A stretch of DNA of 64,000 bases from Dromiciops gliroides (GCF_019393635.1 NC_057862.1:267234441-267298440); one strand, 5' to 3'; positions 44,601-56,875 are shown, numbered from the stretch's first letter. Translations and numbers: made by a program. The notes: a model not told the origin generated them from the letters alone.

Positions 44601-44921
44601 TACTTTTATAGAGGACTGAGGGGGGTGACCATCTGACTGGAAAGTTCCCTTAGTGAGGGAGGACCATCCTCCACTGGTGGTGACTGGAGGAGTTGGGTGA
44701 GGGGTAGCTGCAGATCTCTCTCCTCACCACACAAAGGCAGCAGCCACACCTAATCTTATTTCCCCAGGGGTGGAGGAGACTTGAATGAAGGGTGATGGTC
44801 CTGGAGCAAGGTTCCACTTATCTCTTTAGGTGTGTCTGTCTTTTGGTTTAGTTTCTCAAGGAGAAGGTGTTTTGATGTACCCCAGAGAACTTCTGGGATG
44901 CTCTGGGCCCATAACAATATC
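44601..44921 (-). mobile_element. LTR, family C, U3 part only, just upstream of the L1
   Basis: On the minus strand it starts TGTTATGGGCCC and follows the LTR at 1913-2453 ('ccttctccttgagaaacta', 'ggaaataagattaggtgtgg') as far as the TATA box (ctataaaagta). It stops there, 10-15 bases beyond the TATA, where the L1 5' UTR begins in the same orientation. Confidence 0.82.
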
Positions 44922-45230
44922 AAGTTTATCAGACAATTATATCAATTTTCTCTGATAATTTCTTTCCAGGATTTATACACAACTTACAGATACACACAGG
45001 TGCACATCAAAATCCATTCTCCAATAAATTAAAGAACAAAGAACAAATCTGACCTAATGATTGTGATCAACAAAGAGGATGTTTTTGACTTCTATTAGTT
45101 GGATAAGTAAAATTTAGTAACAGGAAAAAACCTCACCAAAATATTACTGCTTCAGATAGGTTCCCTTCATTGCCCCGAAAGGTCTTTCTTATTCTTAGCC
45201 TTACTTGCCCCAAATGTCAGCATTTCTTTT
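44922..45230. other. No feature recognised
   Basis: AT-rich interval; no SINE, L1 or LTR landmark seen. Confidence 0.4.
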
Positions 45231-45724
45231 TTTAATTAAAAAAAAACCTTTTTCAGTTCCAAATTCTTGCTCTCCCTTCACGTTTCCCCCAAAGAAGGCA
45301 AGGAATACAATACTCATTATAAATATAAAGTCATGTAGGACATATTGCTTCATTAGCCAAGAATAGATGTAGAAAAAGCTTTTGATAAAGTGCAATACTC
45401 TTTTTTATTAAAAAACACTTGAAAATATTGGTATAAATGGATTTTTCCTTAAATTGATAAAAAGACATTTATATAAAATCATCAGTAAAAGAAATATCTA
45501 TCTGTCTTATCTATTTTGTCTAATGAAAACCACCTCTAGGGCAGGAGGGAGGGAAGTAAAAAAGAAATTTAAATAATAATTTTGTTATTTATTTGAAAGG
45601 AATAGTGAGTTGTACATAGATTTTTAGTTTCATATACAATCACCTTTTTTTATTGTGGTATGTTAAGGAAATGCTTTTTTTATTCCATAAATTAAAAATA
45701 AAAATTTTTAAAGAATGGTTCCAA
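45231..45724. mobile_element. L1 fragments in opposite orientations
   Basis: 45231-45360 is an antisense L1 3' terminus ('ttcagttccaaattcttgctctccc'). 45364-45500 is a sense reverse-transcriptase fragment ('gatgtagaaaaagcttttgataaagtgc', translating to [10 protein letters not shown]). The remainder is a sense 3' tail. The inverted order is what 5' inversion can give. Confidence 0.65.
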
Positions 45725-46358
45725 TTACTACTTGGTGTTCTAATTCTCAAAATCAGTTATCATGTCTTTCCAGGTTATTCTGAAACCATCCCCTTCATCA
45801 TTTAGCACAATACTATTCCATCATATTCATATACTGTTATGGTATATTGCTTAGTTCAATTTCCATTTTTTTTTTTTGCCACAACGAAAAAAGCTGCTAC
45901 AAATATTTTTGTACACGTGTCCTTTTTCTTTCATCTCTTTGGGGTTTAGGCCTTGTAATGGTATTGCTAGATCAAAAGGTATGCACAATTTTATGGCTTT
46001 GGGGGGTATAGTTCCAAATTGCTATCCAGAATAGTTGGAGTAGGTTCTATTCACAGTGCATTAGTATGCCTATTTTTCTATATTCCCTCCATTATTTGTT
46101 ATTTTCTTTTTCTGTCATTTTAGCTAATCTGATGGGTATGAGGTAGTACCTCAGAGTTGTTTTAATTAGATTTCTCTAATAGTAACTTGGAGGACTTTTT
46201 TCATATGACTATAAATAGCTTTGATTTCATTCCTCTGAAAACTGCTTGACCCTTTGTCAATTAGAGAATCACTCTTATTCTTATAAATTTGGCTCAGCTG
46301 CATATATGAGAAATTAAACTTTTTTCAGAGAAACACTGTAAATTTCTTTCCCATTTCC

Positions 46359-46387
46359 TCCTCCTCCTCCTCTTCTTCTTCTTCTTG
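46359..46387. repeat. (CTC/CTT)n simple repeat
   Basis: Runs of ctc then ctt units at the start of the antisense SINE, probably its expanded tail. Confidence 0.9.
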
Positions 46388-46521
46388 CGGGGCAATGAGG
46401 GTTAAGTGACTTGCCCAGGGTCACACAGCTAGTAAGTGTCGAGTGTCTGAGGCCGGATTTGAACTCAGGTCCTCCTGAATCCAGGGCCAGTGCTTTATCC
46501 ACTGTGCCACCTAGCTGCCCC
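46388..46521 (-). mobile_element. Marsupial SINE
   Basis: Antisense full-length copy. Confidence 0.93.
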
Positions 46522-47695
46522 CTCCTCCCTTTCTTCTAATTTTAGCTGCATTTATTTTGTTTCTTCAAAACCTTTTTAATTTTATATATTCAAAATTATC
46601 CCTTTCACCTCCCATCAACCTCCATCTCATGTTTGGGATTATTCTCCCACTATTCATAGATTTGGTAGGTAATTTTTTGTATGCTCTCATAAAAAATTTG
46701 CCAATTATAATCACCTTTTACAACTAAATTGTGTTCACATTTTGAGCTTTTTTTTTGGTATATGGTAAATGTTGGTTTGTGCTAGACTACTTTTTTGTTT
46801 TACAAGGAATTTTTGTTAAATAGTGAATTCTTGGTCTAATGGCTAGGATCTTTGAGTTTATCAAACACTGAGTTACTGTGCTCATTTGCTTCTGCTTGTT
46901 ACATGTATAACTAGTGCATTGATCAACCACTCTATTTCTTATCTAATTCCAAATTATTTTGATGATTATAGCTTTGTAGTATTATTTAAGATTTGATATT
47001 GCAAGACCCTTTTTCACATTTTAAAAATTTATTCCTTTGGTATTCCTGAGTTGTTGATCCAAATGATTTTTTTAAATTGTTTTTCAATTTCTATAAAGTA
47101 ATTCTTTTGGTAATTTGATTGGTATGGCACTGAATAAATAAACAAATTTAGGTAGAATATTCATTTTTATTATATTGGTTTGGCCTACCCACAAACAAGT
47201 TTTTTTCTAGTTTAGTTTTTTCTTTTTCTTCTTCTTTTGTTTTTGAGAAAATAGCACATTATAAGTATTTTCATATAGTTCTGTGTGTCTTTGCAGGTAG
47301 ACTACAAAGTATTTTATACAGTCTTCAATTATATTCAGTAGAACTTCTATTTATACTTCTTCCTCCTTCCTTCCTTCCTACTTCTTGATAATATATAGAA
47401 ATGCTCATGATTTGTGTGAGTTTATTTTGTATCCTGCAACACCGGTAAAGTTGTTAATTATTTCCATTTGTTTTTCAGTTGACTCTCTAGAGTTCTCAAA
47501 GTATACCATCATATCATCTGCAAAAAAAAAGAAAAAGAAAATAAAGATAGTTTTGTTTCTTATTGCCTATTCTTATTCCTTTGATTTCTTTTTCCTTTGT
47601 TATTGCTATACCTAGAATTTCTAGTACAATACTGTATAATAATAGTGATTTGGGGCATCTTATTATGAAGGCTTCTAGTTTGTCCCTATTACATA

Positions 47696-47818
47696 TAATG
47701 CTTAGTCTTGATTTTATACACATACACATACATATACATAACACACACATACATATTACATACATAGATACATATTGTATACACATTGTATACTGATATA
47801 TGTATACATATATACAGA
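47696..47818. repeat. Impure (CA/TA)n microsatellite
   Basis: About 120 bases of alternating ca, ta and cata units inside the antisense ORF2; presumably expanded from a short seed. Confidence 0.85.
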
Positions 47819-48028
47819 AAAGCTCCATTTATTCTTATGTTTTCTAATGTTTTTAATAGGAATGGGTATTTTGTCAAAAGCTTTTTCTGTATCTATTGAT
47901 ATAATCAAGGTTTATTTTTGTTATGATATAGTTGATTATGATACTGACATGGTCAATATACCTATAGTTTTCCTAATATTGAAACAACTCTACATTCCTG
48001 TTATAAATACCACCTGGTCATAGTAAAT

Positions 48029-48125
48029 GAGCTGGAGAAGGAAATAGCATTCCACTATCTTTGCTAAGAAAACCCCAAATGGAGTCAGGAAGAGTAAGGT
48101 ATTACTGAAACAATTGAACAACAAG
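48029..48125 (+). mobile_element. 3' part of a second SINE type (MAR1-like)
   Basis: 'gagctggagaaggaaatagcattccact', 'tctttgctaagaaaaccccaaatgg' and 'actgaaacaattgaacaacaa' are the 3' half of the longer marsupial SINE that has a 'gaaaaccccaaatggggtca' tail. The 5' half is missing. Confidence 0.75.
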
Positions 48126-48152
48126 TTTGGCTTTCTTTTTAAAAATCAAATT

Positions 48153-49214
48153 AACCATCCCAAAAACATAAAAAAAAAAAAAGGAAAATGGACCTATTCA
48201 TACAAAAATATTTAGAGTAGATCTGTTTGTGATGACTAAGAATTGGAAATCAAAGGAATGACCATCAATTGGGGGATGGCTAAATAAGATGTGGTATATG
48301 ATTGGAATGGAATACTATTATGCTATGTGAGATTTAAAATTGGATACTAGAGCATTAACCTCCCCTTTTAACTGTTTCCCATATTTATCTCCCAGACTAG
48401 TAAATGGAAGAAGCCTCTGGTCTCTAGTTTGAGCTTTTATTGTTTGGAAATTACAAGGTGATGTTGATTAGAGGGATAGGAAAGTAGAAGTACAAAACAA
48501 ATAGTCTTAAGTCCAAGCTTACTCTATATTCTGTATAAAACTCACCAAAAGACCCAAGGCCACTTTTGGGGGGGAGAGCCGTGTCAAGCACGTGCTGTTA
48601 CGGCGAGCTGGGCTGAGTCAAACTTCAGCCAGCGAACAAGGAGAGCCGAAAAAAAGCATCCACGTCCATTCTCTCCTTGCCTTTTAAGCCTGGAAGTGGA
48701 GTGCTTAGCAGCCGGACTGGCATGTGTAGCCCATGCACGGCCATTGATCTCCTCCCCGAAAGGGTGGTCCTTCAAAAACTGGCGTACTTTTTACCACATT
48801 TATAAGAAGTGACAAGCAGGATGATTTCAGAAAAACCGGGAAAGACTTACATGAACTGATGCAAAGTGAAGGGAACAGACCTAGAACATTGTACACAGTA
48901 ACAACAATATTCTTTGATGAAGAACTGTGAATGACTCAGCTATTTTCAGCAATACAATGACCCAAGACAATCCCAAAGGACTAATACTATCCACCTCCAG
49001 AGAAAGAACTGATATTGTTTGAATACAAACTGAAGCGTGCTATTTTTGCTTTCTTTCTTTTTGTTCAAATCTTCTTGTACAAAATTACTTCTATGAAAAA
49101 TTTTATAACTTATATCTGATTCCTTACCAGCTCAGGGAGGGAGGAGGAGGAAGAAAGAAAGAAGGATAGAATTTGGTATTCAAAACTTTAAATAAAAATA
49201 TTTCAAAATGAAAA
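48153..49214 (+). mobile_element. L1 3' copy with TSD, split by an LTR
   Basis: Sense ORF2 tail and 3' UTR ('gactaagaattggaaatcaaagg', 'caatgacccaagacaatccc'). TSD aaaaatcaaatt at 48141-48152 and 49215-49226. The family E LTR (48326-48798) interrupts it at the 'tatgcta' position. Confidence 0.85.
48326..48798 (-). mobile_element. Solo LTR, family E
   Basis: 473 bp; the minus strand starts TGTGGTAAAAAG and ends ATCTCACA, matching 22918-23421. It shares 'ggaccaccctttcggggaggagat', but here the GC-rich middle lacks the clean 39-bp tandem and has different sequence. Flanks gcta and ttta do not form a perfect TSD; decay is likely. Confidence 0.88.
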
Positions 49215-49439
49215 AAAAAATCAAATTGGCCAAATGACATCAATTTCCCTTCATAGAACTAGTTCATAGTTTCATTTTTTATTTCAGTAGTTTTTTAAAA
49301 AATCTTTTAGTTTCTTTACTTTTTAGATTTCTATCTTATTGCCAAATCTGGAATTTTAAATTTATTGTTTTTTTAATTTTCTTAATTACATGACTAATTC
49401 ATTGAATTGCTCTTTGTTTTTTAATTTAGTTTAATTTAA

Positions 49440-49580
49440 TTTTTTGCGGAACAATGGGGGTTAAGTGACTTGCCCAGGGTCACACAGCTAGTAAGTGTCA
49501 AGTGTCTGAGGAGGGATTTGAACTCAGGTACTCCTGAATCCAGGGCCGGTGCTTTATCTACTGCACCACCTAGCTGCCCC
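49440..49580 (-). mobile_element. Marsupial SINE
   Basis: Antisense full-length copy in old L1 ORF2. Confidence 0.92.
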
Positions 49581-49756
49581 CTTTGTTTTTTTATTAAAGC
49601 GAACATTTAGAGATATAAAATTTCATTCTACATACTGTTTTGGTTGCCTCCCACAAATTGTTGTAATTATATTTAATGAAATTATAGATTGTTTCTACAA
49701 TTTGTTCCTTCATCCCAAATTAGGATTAGTTTATTTAGTTTCCAATTAATTTTTCT

Positions 49757-49910
49757 TCTCTTTTTTTTTTTATTGTGGGGCAATGAGGGTTAAGTCACTT
49801 GCCCAGGGTCACACAGCTAGTAAGTGTTAAGTGTCTGAGGTCAGATTTGAACTCAGGTCCTCCTGAATCCAGGACTGGTGCTTTATCCACTGTGCCACCT
49901 AGCTGCCCCC
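49757..49910 (-). mobile_element. Marsupial SINE
   Basis: Antisense full-length copy, only 180 bp from the previous one and in the same orientation. Confidence 0.93.
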
Positions 49911-50298
49911 TTCAATTAATTTTTAATTTATCCTTCAAAGACTCTTTATTGAATGTATTTTTTTTGCATTGTGCTCAGACTAAGGTGCATTTAGTATTTC
50001 TGCTTTTTCATATTTGTTTGTGAAGTTTTCATGTCCTAATTCATAGTTAATTTTTTTTGAAGGTACTATGTACTTCTGAGATTAGGGAAGCTCCTTTTTA
50101 TTCCCATTCAGTATTCTTGAGGTCTATCATATTTAACTTTTCCAGAAATCCATTCATCTCCTTAACTTTTTTGTGCTTATTTTATGATTAGACTTATCTA
50201 GGTAAGAGAGGGATAAACTGAAGCTATTCTTTAGCCTAGTTTTACTATTTCTACCTTTAACTCATTTAGCTTTTCCATGAAGACTTTGGATGCTATGC

Positions 50299-50823
50299 CT
50301 AAGATAACTGAGAAGACATTAAGAAAGACTTCACCTCCCAGTGTGGTGATCTGGCTTGATTGAATTGCAGATACCTCTGTGTAATTTAAGATTCTAAATG
50401 TGGATTCTAATCTGTTCCCCCAGTTTTGGGGGAAACTGACTAAAATCACTGATAAAACGAGTTTAGGTTTTTAAGGGTTTATTGGAAAATAGAAAGAAAA
50501 AGATTGAGAACAGAATTCCAACAGCCTGGCATTCCTATCTTTCCTCAAATTTCCTGTTAAGTCCTCTGCCGCCACCACCATCAAGTCAGGAACCCAAAAA
50601 GCCCAAGAGCTCTCCACGCAGGCTCCCTCTCCTCCTTCCTGTCTCCTCCAAGAAAATAGGAGGCTCCTCAAGTTGATTGGCTGGTAGCCTTGATAGACAG
50701 CACCCATGAGCAAACGTCATTTCCTGACGCCAAGGAAAAGCCACAATGCCTCTGAGGCATTTCCTCATGGTGGAGTTTTCCCACAGCAAGTCTCCAGTAG
50801 GTGGCATCATTCCAATCATTACA
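50299..50823 (-). mobile_element. LTR, family A variant
   Basis: Right part (50600-50823) matches 56941-57365 closely ('aggaggctcctcaagttgattgg', 'tgagcaaacgtcatttcctgacgcc', end 'ccaatcattaca'). The left 170 bp differs from other family A copies, suggesting a divergent subfamily or a recombinant. The left boundary is estimated from where L1 ('ggatgctatgcc') breaks off; L1 resumes at 'gcatatatgttcag'. Confidence 0.75.
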
Positions 50824-51080
50824 GTGCATATATGTTCAGTACTGATTTTAATTTGTTGTCTATGCTACCTTTTTATAGCAAAATGTACCTTCCCTGATTA
50901 TTTCTTTTAATTATGTCTACTTTTATTTTGTCTGAGATCATGGTTGCTACACCTGCCTCTTTTTAAAAAAGTTGTTTTTTTTTTACTTTAGCAGAAACAT
51001 AGTAAGTTCTGCTTCAGTCCCTTATTTAACTGTATGTGTATTTCCATTTTAAGAATGTTTCTTGTGTGTTGTTTAAAATA

Positions 51081-52354
51081 ATTACTATGGGCACCAGTTT
51101 TGGGTAAGCATATTATTAATATATCAATATTATACAAGTAAAGTATTGACCACATGTCTCCCTAATGTCTCTTGGTCTCTGGCCACATGGTAGAGAAAGC
51201 AGAAAGAGAGCTTCAGCATGCCAGTTAGTGCAAGCAGGAGAAAATCTCCCAAAAGAGCCATGTGGTTTCCCAGAGAGACACTGTGAGGTCTCAAGGAAAG
51301 GTGAAAGAAAACGAGACTGAGACCATGTGATTATCTTGCTAGAGCACATGGTCTCAGCTAGTCAAGTTTGAGACTGGGCCTCTGAATAACTCTTCTGTTG
51401 AATGTTTCTTTACATGTCCTAGTTGAATGAACAATGATTCAGAGATGGGAACAGCTTTATGAGTTCAAGATGATCTCCACATCCTGAATCTCTTGTTTGA
51501 AACTTATAGTAATTCTGCAAATTACTTTATGTTCCAATGTTTAAGATTAGTAATCTTCTAGTAGAGTATAATAGTAATTTTACCACGGATTATTTAAGTT
51601 TCTGTCAATGTTTTCTGAGTATAACAGCACTCATAAGTTAATCAAACCATTTTTTGAGTCTTTCTGTCTATGTAAGAGATCCTTTTCTGTGTATAGGAAA
51701 TAAATACCTATCTCTTATCTGATTTTTCCTGTACGTTGAAATCCTTTCATTTTCCCCATTTTGGGGAGACCTTAGACGTGAGTCACAATCTAAGCTATAA
51801 GTATTTTTTCCTATAGTATAAGGGTAGAGAATATATCAATAACATCACAGTAACCAAAACAAGGGAAGTTGGCAATTAGATTTTTAATTTCCCATTGTCC
51901 ACATAAGACTGCTATCAAGTCATAAAAGCTACTTCTAAATTCATTTAGATTTTTTTGTGGTGGTGGTGGTGGTGGTGGTGGGAGAAATGATATACAGGAA
52001 AAGGGCAATCTGTTTAATAGTTTCATCATTCTAGGAGATTCTTTTATACAGAAACTGCTTCCACTAATGCACAATAGCAACTTTCTATAATTTAAAGGTT
52101 ATAGTTATCTGAGGCACTGGGAGGTTAAGTAATCACTTGCAGGTGTCTATTCTGCCTTTAGAGACTGGAAATCAAACCAGGTCTTTCTTACTGAAGGATC
52201 AACCCCTTACTCACTAATATAACTCCATAATATTAGACTGAAATTCTAAGTTATCTGAAGTGTTTTTATCTTACATTGTTACCTTATATAAAGAATCAAA
52301 TCTTACCAAAAATAAATCATGAAGAAGTGTGATAAGAACAACATCTACTACCAT
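51081..52354. other. No gene recognised; possible decayed LTR in the first part
   Basis: 51090-51810 has an LTR-like feel (AATAAA near 51702, then a C-rich end 'gacgtgagtcaca'), but I find no partner copy, TATA box or TSD. 51957-51981 is a (GGT)n repeat. 52105-52215 resembles a decayed antisense MIR ('gggaggttaagtaatcacttgcagg'). Confidence 0.35.
51957..51981. repeat. (TGG)n microsatellite
   Basis: Eight uninterrupted tgg units. Confidence 0.95.
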
Positions 52355-52660
52355 ATTTTCCATCAAGACTTTGGATGTTATGCCATTTGTGTTCAGTACT
52401 GATTTTAATTTGTTGTCCATGGTGCATTTTATAATAATATATAGTTTCCCTGATTATTTATTTTAATTATGTTTATTTTTGTTTTTGTGTTATTATCATG
52501 GTTGCTAGCCTCCTTTTTTTTTAACCTTAGCAGAAGCATACTAAATCCTCCTTCAGCACATTATTTAACACTGTGTGTATCTTTTCATTTCAAGTAGGTT
52601 TCTTGTAAATAATGCATTGTTGGATTTTGGTTTCTAATAACCCTACCATATAACCTGGAC
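52355..52660 (-). mobile_element. Antisense L1 ORF2 fragment (endonuclease end)
   Basis: Parallel to 50270-51060: 'actttggatgttatgcc', 'ttcagtactgattttaatttgttgtcc', 'catggttgcta' and 'tttcttgtaaataatgcattgttgg'. This copy is uninterrupted at the place where the LTR sits at 50299. Confidence 0.75.
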
Positions 52661-53470
52661 TGTTTTTTTCCCTAAAAAGCAACAGTCATCCTTCACATTT
52701 GACTGCTCTAGGAAACTGGGACTCAAGAAATGTATGTGGTTTCCCAGGAGCCTAAGGCATAAAAAGCCCAGGCCACGAGGAGCTGGGATTCTTCAGACCT
52801 TATGGATCTACTGCCATGTAAGTAAATACACACTACTGACCAGATGAATTTCTATCTGGAGATTTGGAGTGGGGGAAGGCTGTACCTACCTGAATGAGTG
52901 CTGCAGCCTTGCTGACTATTCTTTCTATGCTACTGTTAAGTAAACTTCCTTTTGGTTAAATGTTAGGTATTTCATGCATATCCGAATTGGTCTGAGGGAG
53001 ATCTGTCCCAAAATGAGAGCACTGTTGTTTTATTTTTTATTATTTTATTTTATTGGTGTTTTATAGAAACAAATATAATTTATAACAATGGAAAAATTTA
53101 TAAAAACACCACGCAATTACCATGAGACATTTGGGTTTCATTCTCAGATATTTTCACCTATTCCTTTAATGAGAAAATCAAGACCAGTTTTGGTCAGTTT
53201 TCTTATCCTCCCTACTACAAACTTTCAAACTCATCTATATCTTCACTATGTTTTAATAACTTTTTGAAAATTATTTTTTCTTCATTTTTTGCTCCTTATG
53301 AGACTTGATTTTTCACACATAATATAAATTAATTTCCTATATATACTGTGTATGCTGCTTTGGTATTATACATTAAAAACAAAAAAATAAAGGAATTATT
53401 AAATATTGAAATTCCTTCATGACTTTTGACTGGATATGAGAAAGAGGTGATCCTTGTTCCCAAGACGGAA
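52661..53470. other. No gene recognised; possible LTR fragment at 52690-53010
   Basis: 'ggcataaaaagccc' (52755) could be a TATA box of a short LTR and 'taagtaaacttcc' a weak polyadenylation site, but ends and a TSD are not evident. 53010-53470 is AT-rich and unassigned. Confidence 0.35.
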
Positions 53471-53599
53471 ATCATGGCTTGTGTCCTCAGTACCATCTGA
53501 TTTCATCACCTCTAGGAGCTGGATTAATTGATTAACATACCTAACAAAGTCATCCAACCTTTGCTTTAAAATTTTCAGTTAGGAAGAACCTACTACTTT

Positions 53600-53740
53600 T
53601 TTTTTTTGATTTGTGGGGCAATGAGGGTAATGTTACCTGCGCAGGGTCACACAGTTAGTAAGTGGCTGAGGCTAGATTTGAACTCAGGTTCTTCTGAATC
53701 CAGGGCCAGTGCTTTATCCACTGTGCTACCTAGTTGCCCT
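53600..53740 (-). mobile_element. Marsupial SINE
   Basis: Antisense copy flanked by 'cctactac' on both sides (53588-53595 and 53744-53751). Confidence 0.9.
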
Positions 53741-53954
53741 GATCCTACTACCTTTCAAAGCAGCACATTGCATTTTAGATTAACTCTAAGTTTTAGAAAT
53801 TGAAGTCTAAATTTGCTTATTTGAAACTTCTACCAATTGTCCCTACTACTGTCATTTTGGGTTCAATAGAAATCTAATCTCACTTCTTTATATGAACTCT
53901 TTAAGAACTTGAAGATAGCTATTATATCCTTTATACCTCTTCTCTTCTCCATTC

Positions 53955-54400
53955 TAAATAGCATGGTACAGTGGAAAAAGCATTAACTCTTGAGTCAAAG
54001 GACATGGATTCAAATTCTCTCTTTAAATTTTCTTTTGTTCTTCAGTTTCCATTCTTCATGACCACATTTCATTTTTTCTTGGCAAAGATACTGGAGTTGT
54101 TTGCCATTTTCTTCTCCAGATCAATATACCAATAAGAAGACTGAGACAAACAGGATTAAGTGATTTGCCCAGGATCATAGACCCTGTTGTCTAATCTGAG
54201 ACCAGATTTGAACTTGGTAAAATGAGTCTTCCTGACTCCACACCCAGCACTCTATCCACTGCACCATTTAGCTGCCCTGTCTTTAATACATATTATTTAT
54301 GTATGTTTTTAACTTCACAGTCTCCAGTATCTTCATTTGTAAATGGAAGGTTAGTACTAGTTGACCTCTGAAGTCACTTCCAGCTCTAGATTCTTGTTCT
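53955..54400. mobile_element. MIR-type SINE interrupted by a MAR1-like SINE
   Basis: 53955-54030 ('ggtacagtggaaaaagcattaactcttgagtca') and 54320-54400 ('agtatcttcatttgtaaatgg', 'tgacctctgaagtcacttccagctctag') are the two ends of a sense MIR-class SINE. Between them 54058-54285 is an antisense MAR1-like SINE ('ggagttgtttgccattttcttctcc', 'gcactctatccactgcaccatttagctg'). Confidence 0.65.
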
Positions 54401-55015
54401 AAACCCCCCAATTCCTTAAACTACTATGACATTTCAAAGCCTGCCTGGATACTCTTATGAAGATTCTGGATAAACTCTGGGTTATTAATGCCATTTCTAA
54501 ATTGTGGCACCCAGAACTGAATATATTTCATATATGTGACAAGAATCAGAGTACAGTGTGGTTTCTCCCCTTCCTAGACCAAGACACTGACTTTCTTAAT
54601 ATCTTAATTAATTTCTTAAGGCTAATTTATCCTCTTGATGCATATCAAGTTTGTGGCCCATCAGAATCTCTATATCTCTTTAAGAACTGTCCCATATTTC
54701 AGTCTGTCCAAATCTTCCTAGATCCTGATTCTGTCATTCAATGTGTTAGATAGCTTAGCTTTTTTATTTTAGTCAGACAGCCTATCATATCTACAAATAT
54801 GATACATAAAAATCTATACTTTTATGTAAGTAACTGATAGAAATATTAAAAATAATAACATCAAGCACAGACCCTTGGGACAATTTGCAAGAGACCATCT
54901 TCCAAGTTAACATGCATCACTGATGACTCCCCTTCCTTCCCCTATATTACCCCTTTATTACCTTTAAACTTCCTGTATGCACTGGCCTATAAGAGATTTT
55001 GTCTCATTACCACTG

Positions 55016-56437
55016 TGGGAGTTCTATGAAAGATACCATGACACAGAGACCTTTCTTTAAAAATGGTTTGACATTCATAAGATAATTCTAACAGCTAAAT
55101 GAAGTAGACTTAAATATTAGATTCTACAAACCTCAAAGAATGGTCTTCTTTCATACTTCCTAAAATTGAAAGAAAGTTCTAATACTTCTCACATCAGCTA
55201 GTGAGCAAGTCTACAGATGGAAAGAACCCAATTCTGCTCCAGAAACAACTCTGTCTGGAAAAGATTTGCAAAATACTGACTGTTCTGAGTGTACTGAATG
55301 GAAACTTTACCCAAACCCCATCTTTCCATTAGAAACAAATATTTGATTTATTTTATAGGCATTTCCAAGTATGTTACATTGAAGAAAGGACAAATATTTA
55401 GTTTACAAATGTAATGAGAATGTTGTAACTTCTGATATAATTTAATTCAGTTGTCTTATTCTTCCTACCACAGGTGTTCCATCAGACAAGTTGAGTTACT
55501 CTACTATTCAGGAAGAAAAGTAATACTTTATATTATGCTTGGGACTAGAACACAGTAATGTTCATTGCTTATTCTGTTTATTTACATTTTACTAAGAAAT
55601 TATGTGACTGGTTACCACATTGTTATTGTTTCAAGGGCTCATGGTGAAGTATAACCTTACAAGAAAATCAGAATTGTTTATTTGAACGGAAAGGGTCCCA
55701 TGTAGGTCAGAATTTGACAACTTATTACCTCATTGTGTGGTGGTCCTATAGAGAAGACCAAGGCCCAAAAGACTTGCGTTTAAGTTCCCTTTTTGCTTTC
55801 TAATGGAGGCATGAAATATATGCTGTTTAGAGATACTTTTTATTTATGGAGAAGACAATTATACATTTCCTATGCAGAATTGCCTGGGGAAAATAGTTGT
55901 GTAAAAAGTATTCTCAAGTGAAGATCTGGGACATATGAGCCCCAAAGCACTTGTGATTTGGCACATCTCAAAGTTATTTTCCCCAAAAAACATTTGGAAC
56001 TTAGTAAAGCCACAAATTAACTTTGCCCTAAACACATTTTTCTTCATAAAAAAAAAACTTATGTATATTTCAGGGAAATTTAAAAGTGTTTTGGATTCAT
56101 TCCAAATAAGATTCATTTATCAGATTGTTGCATAGCTTTGAACCAAAAAGCAGCATCTTGAAGGCCTAAGTGAAGCTTGAATTCAGAGCAGTCCAAAATT
56201 GACTTCTCCAACTATCCTTCTAAGAAATACAGAAAAGTTCTGTGTATGATTAGAATGATCTCCTATTAGAGACAAATAGGATTTGTAGCCTTTGTTGACA
56301 ACGTATCCTTAATTGGAGCTCTGTGTTTTCAAGGTTCTCATGTGGAGGTTTCTCTAGTCCCCATTTTCATTCTGCTCAAGAAGCTTCAGATTGCTACAGG
56401 TATTTATGCTTACTGCAGCTTAGACTCTGTATTCTTT
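55016..56437. other. No feature recognised; candidate unique sequence
   Basis: 1.4 kb without L1, SINE or LTR landmarks. The longest frames (85 codons minus, 55859-56116) have no recognisable domain. Confidence 0.45.
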
Positions 56438-56860
56438 TTTTTTCAAATAATAAACATTTTTATCTAAAGTTTTGAGTTCCAAATTTTATCCCTCCTCCCC
56501 TCCTTCCCCTCCCTCTTCCCTGAGGCAGTAAGCAATTAAATGTGAGTTATATATGTGAACTTATGTAAAACATTAGCATATTAGTCATTTTATACAAGAA
56601 AACTTGAATAAAAGAAAAAATGAAAGAGTGAAAAATAGTATGCTTCAGTCTGGTTTCAATCAATATCAGTCCTTTCTTTGGAGGTGGATAGTATATTTAA
56701 TCATCATTAGTCCTTTGGGGATTGTATCACCGTATTGCTGAGAATAGTTGTCATTCACAGTTTTTCATCAAACAATATTGCTATCACTGTGCACAATGTT
56801 CTCTTGGTTCTGCTCACTTCACTATACATCAATTCATACAAGTCTCATATCTTTTGACTT
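56438..56860 (-). mobile_element. Antisense L1 3' UTR
   Basis: 'aaataataaacatttttat', 'tttgagttccaaattttatccctcc' and 'gttctcttggttctgctcacttc' in the standard antisense order. Confidence 0.85.
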
Positions 56861-56875
56861 CATAATTGATATCTT

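Larger units (their letters stand above)
45725..51080 (-). mobile_element. Old antisense L1 ORF2, heavily interrupted
   Basis: Antisense ORF2 in pieces: 45725-46387 and 46522-47490 (C-terminal region), 47495-47520 encoding the catalytic block as ADDMMVYFEN, and 47560-48028 (rest of the reverse transcriptase core). After intervening insertions, 49227-49440, 49581-49756, 49911-50298 and 50824-51080 give the upstream part back to the endonuclease. No usable frames remain. Confidence 0.78.
53471..55015 (+). mobile_element. Ancient CR1/L3-type LINE remnant
   Basis: Phrases in order: 'agtcatccaacctttgctttaa', 'ttaggaagaacctacta', 'aacttctaccaattgtccc', 'gaacttgaagatagctattatatcc', 'aaattgtggcacccagaactgaatata', 'cagagtacagtgtgg', 'gatcctgattctgtcattcaatgtgttag' and 'cacagacccttgggac'. 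These follow the widespread amniote CR1/L3 3' sequence. The strand given is only the orientation in which I recognise the text. Interrupted by SINEs at 53600 and 53955. Confidence 0.6.

Noticed and set aside
51116-51349. Cys- and Pro-containing 77-codon frame as a possible gene
   Set aside because: No start context, partner exon or domain; the region is better left as unassigned, possibly LTR.
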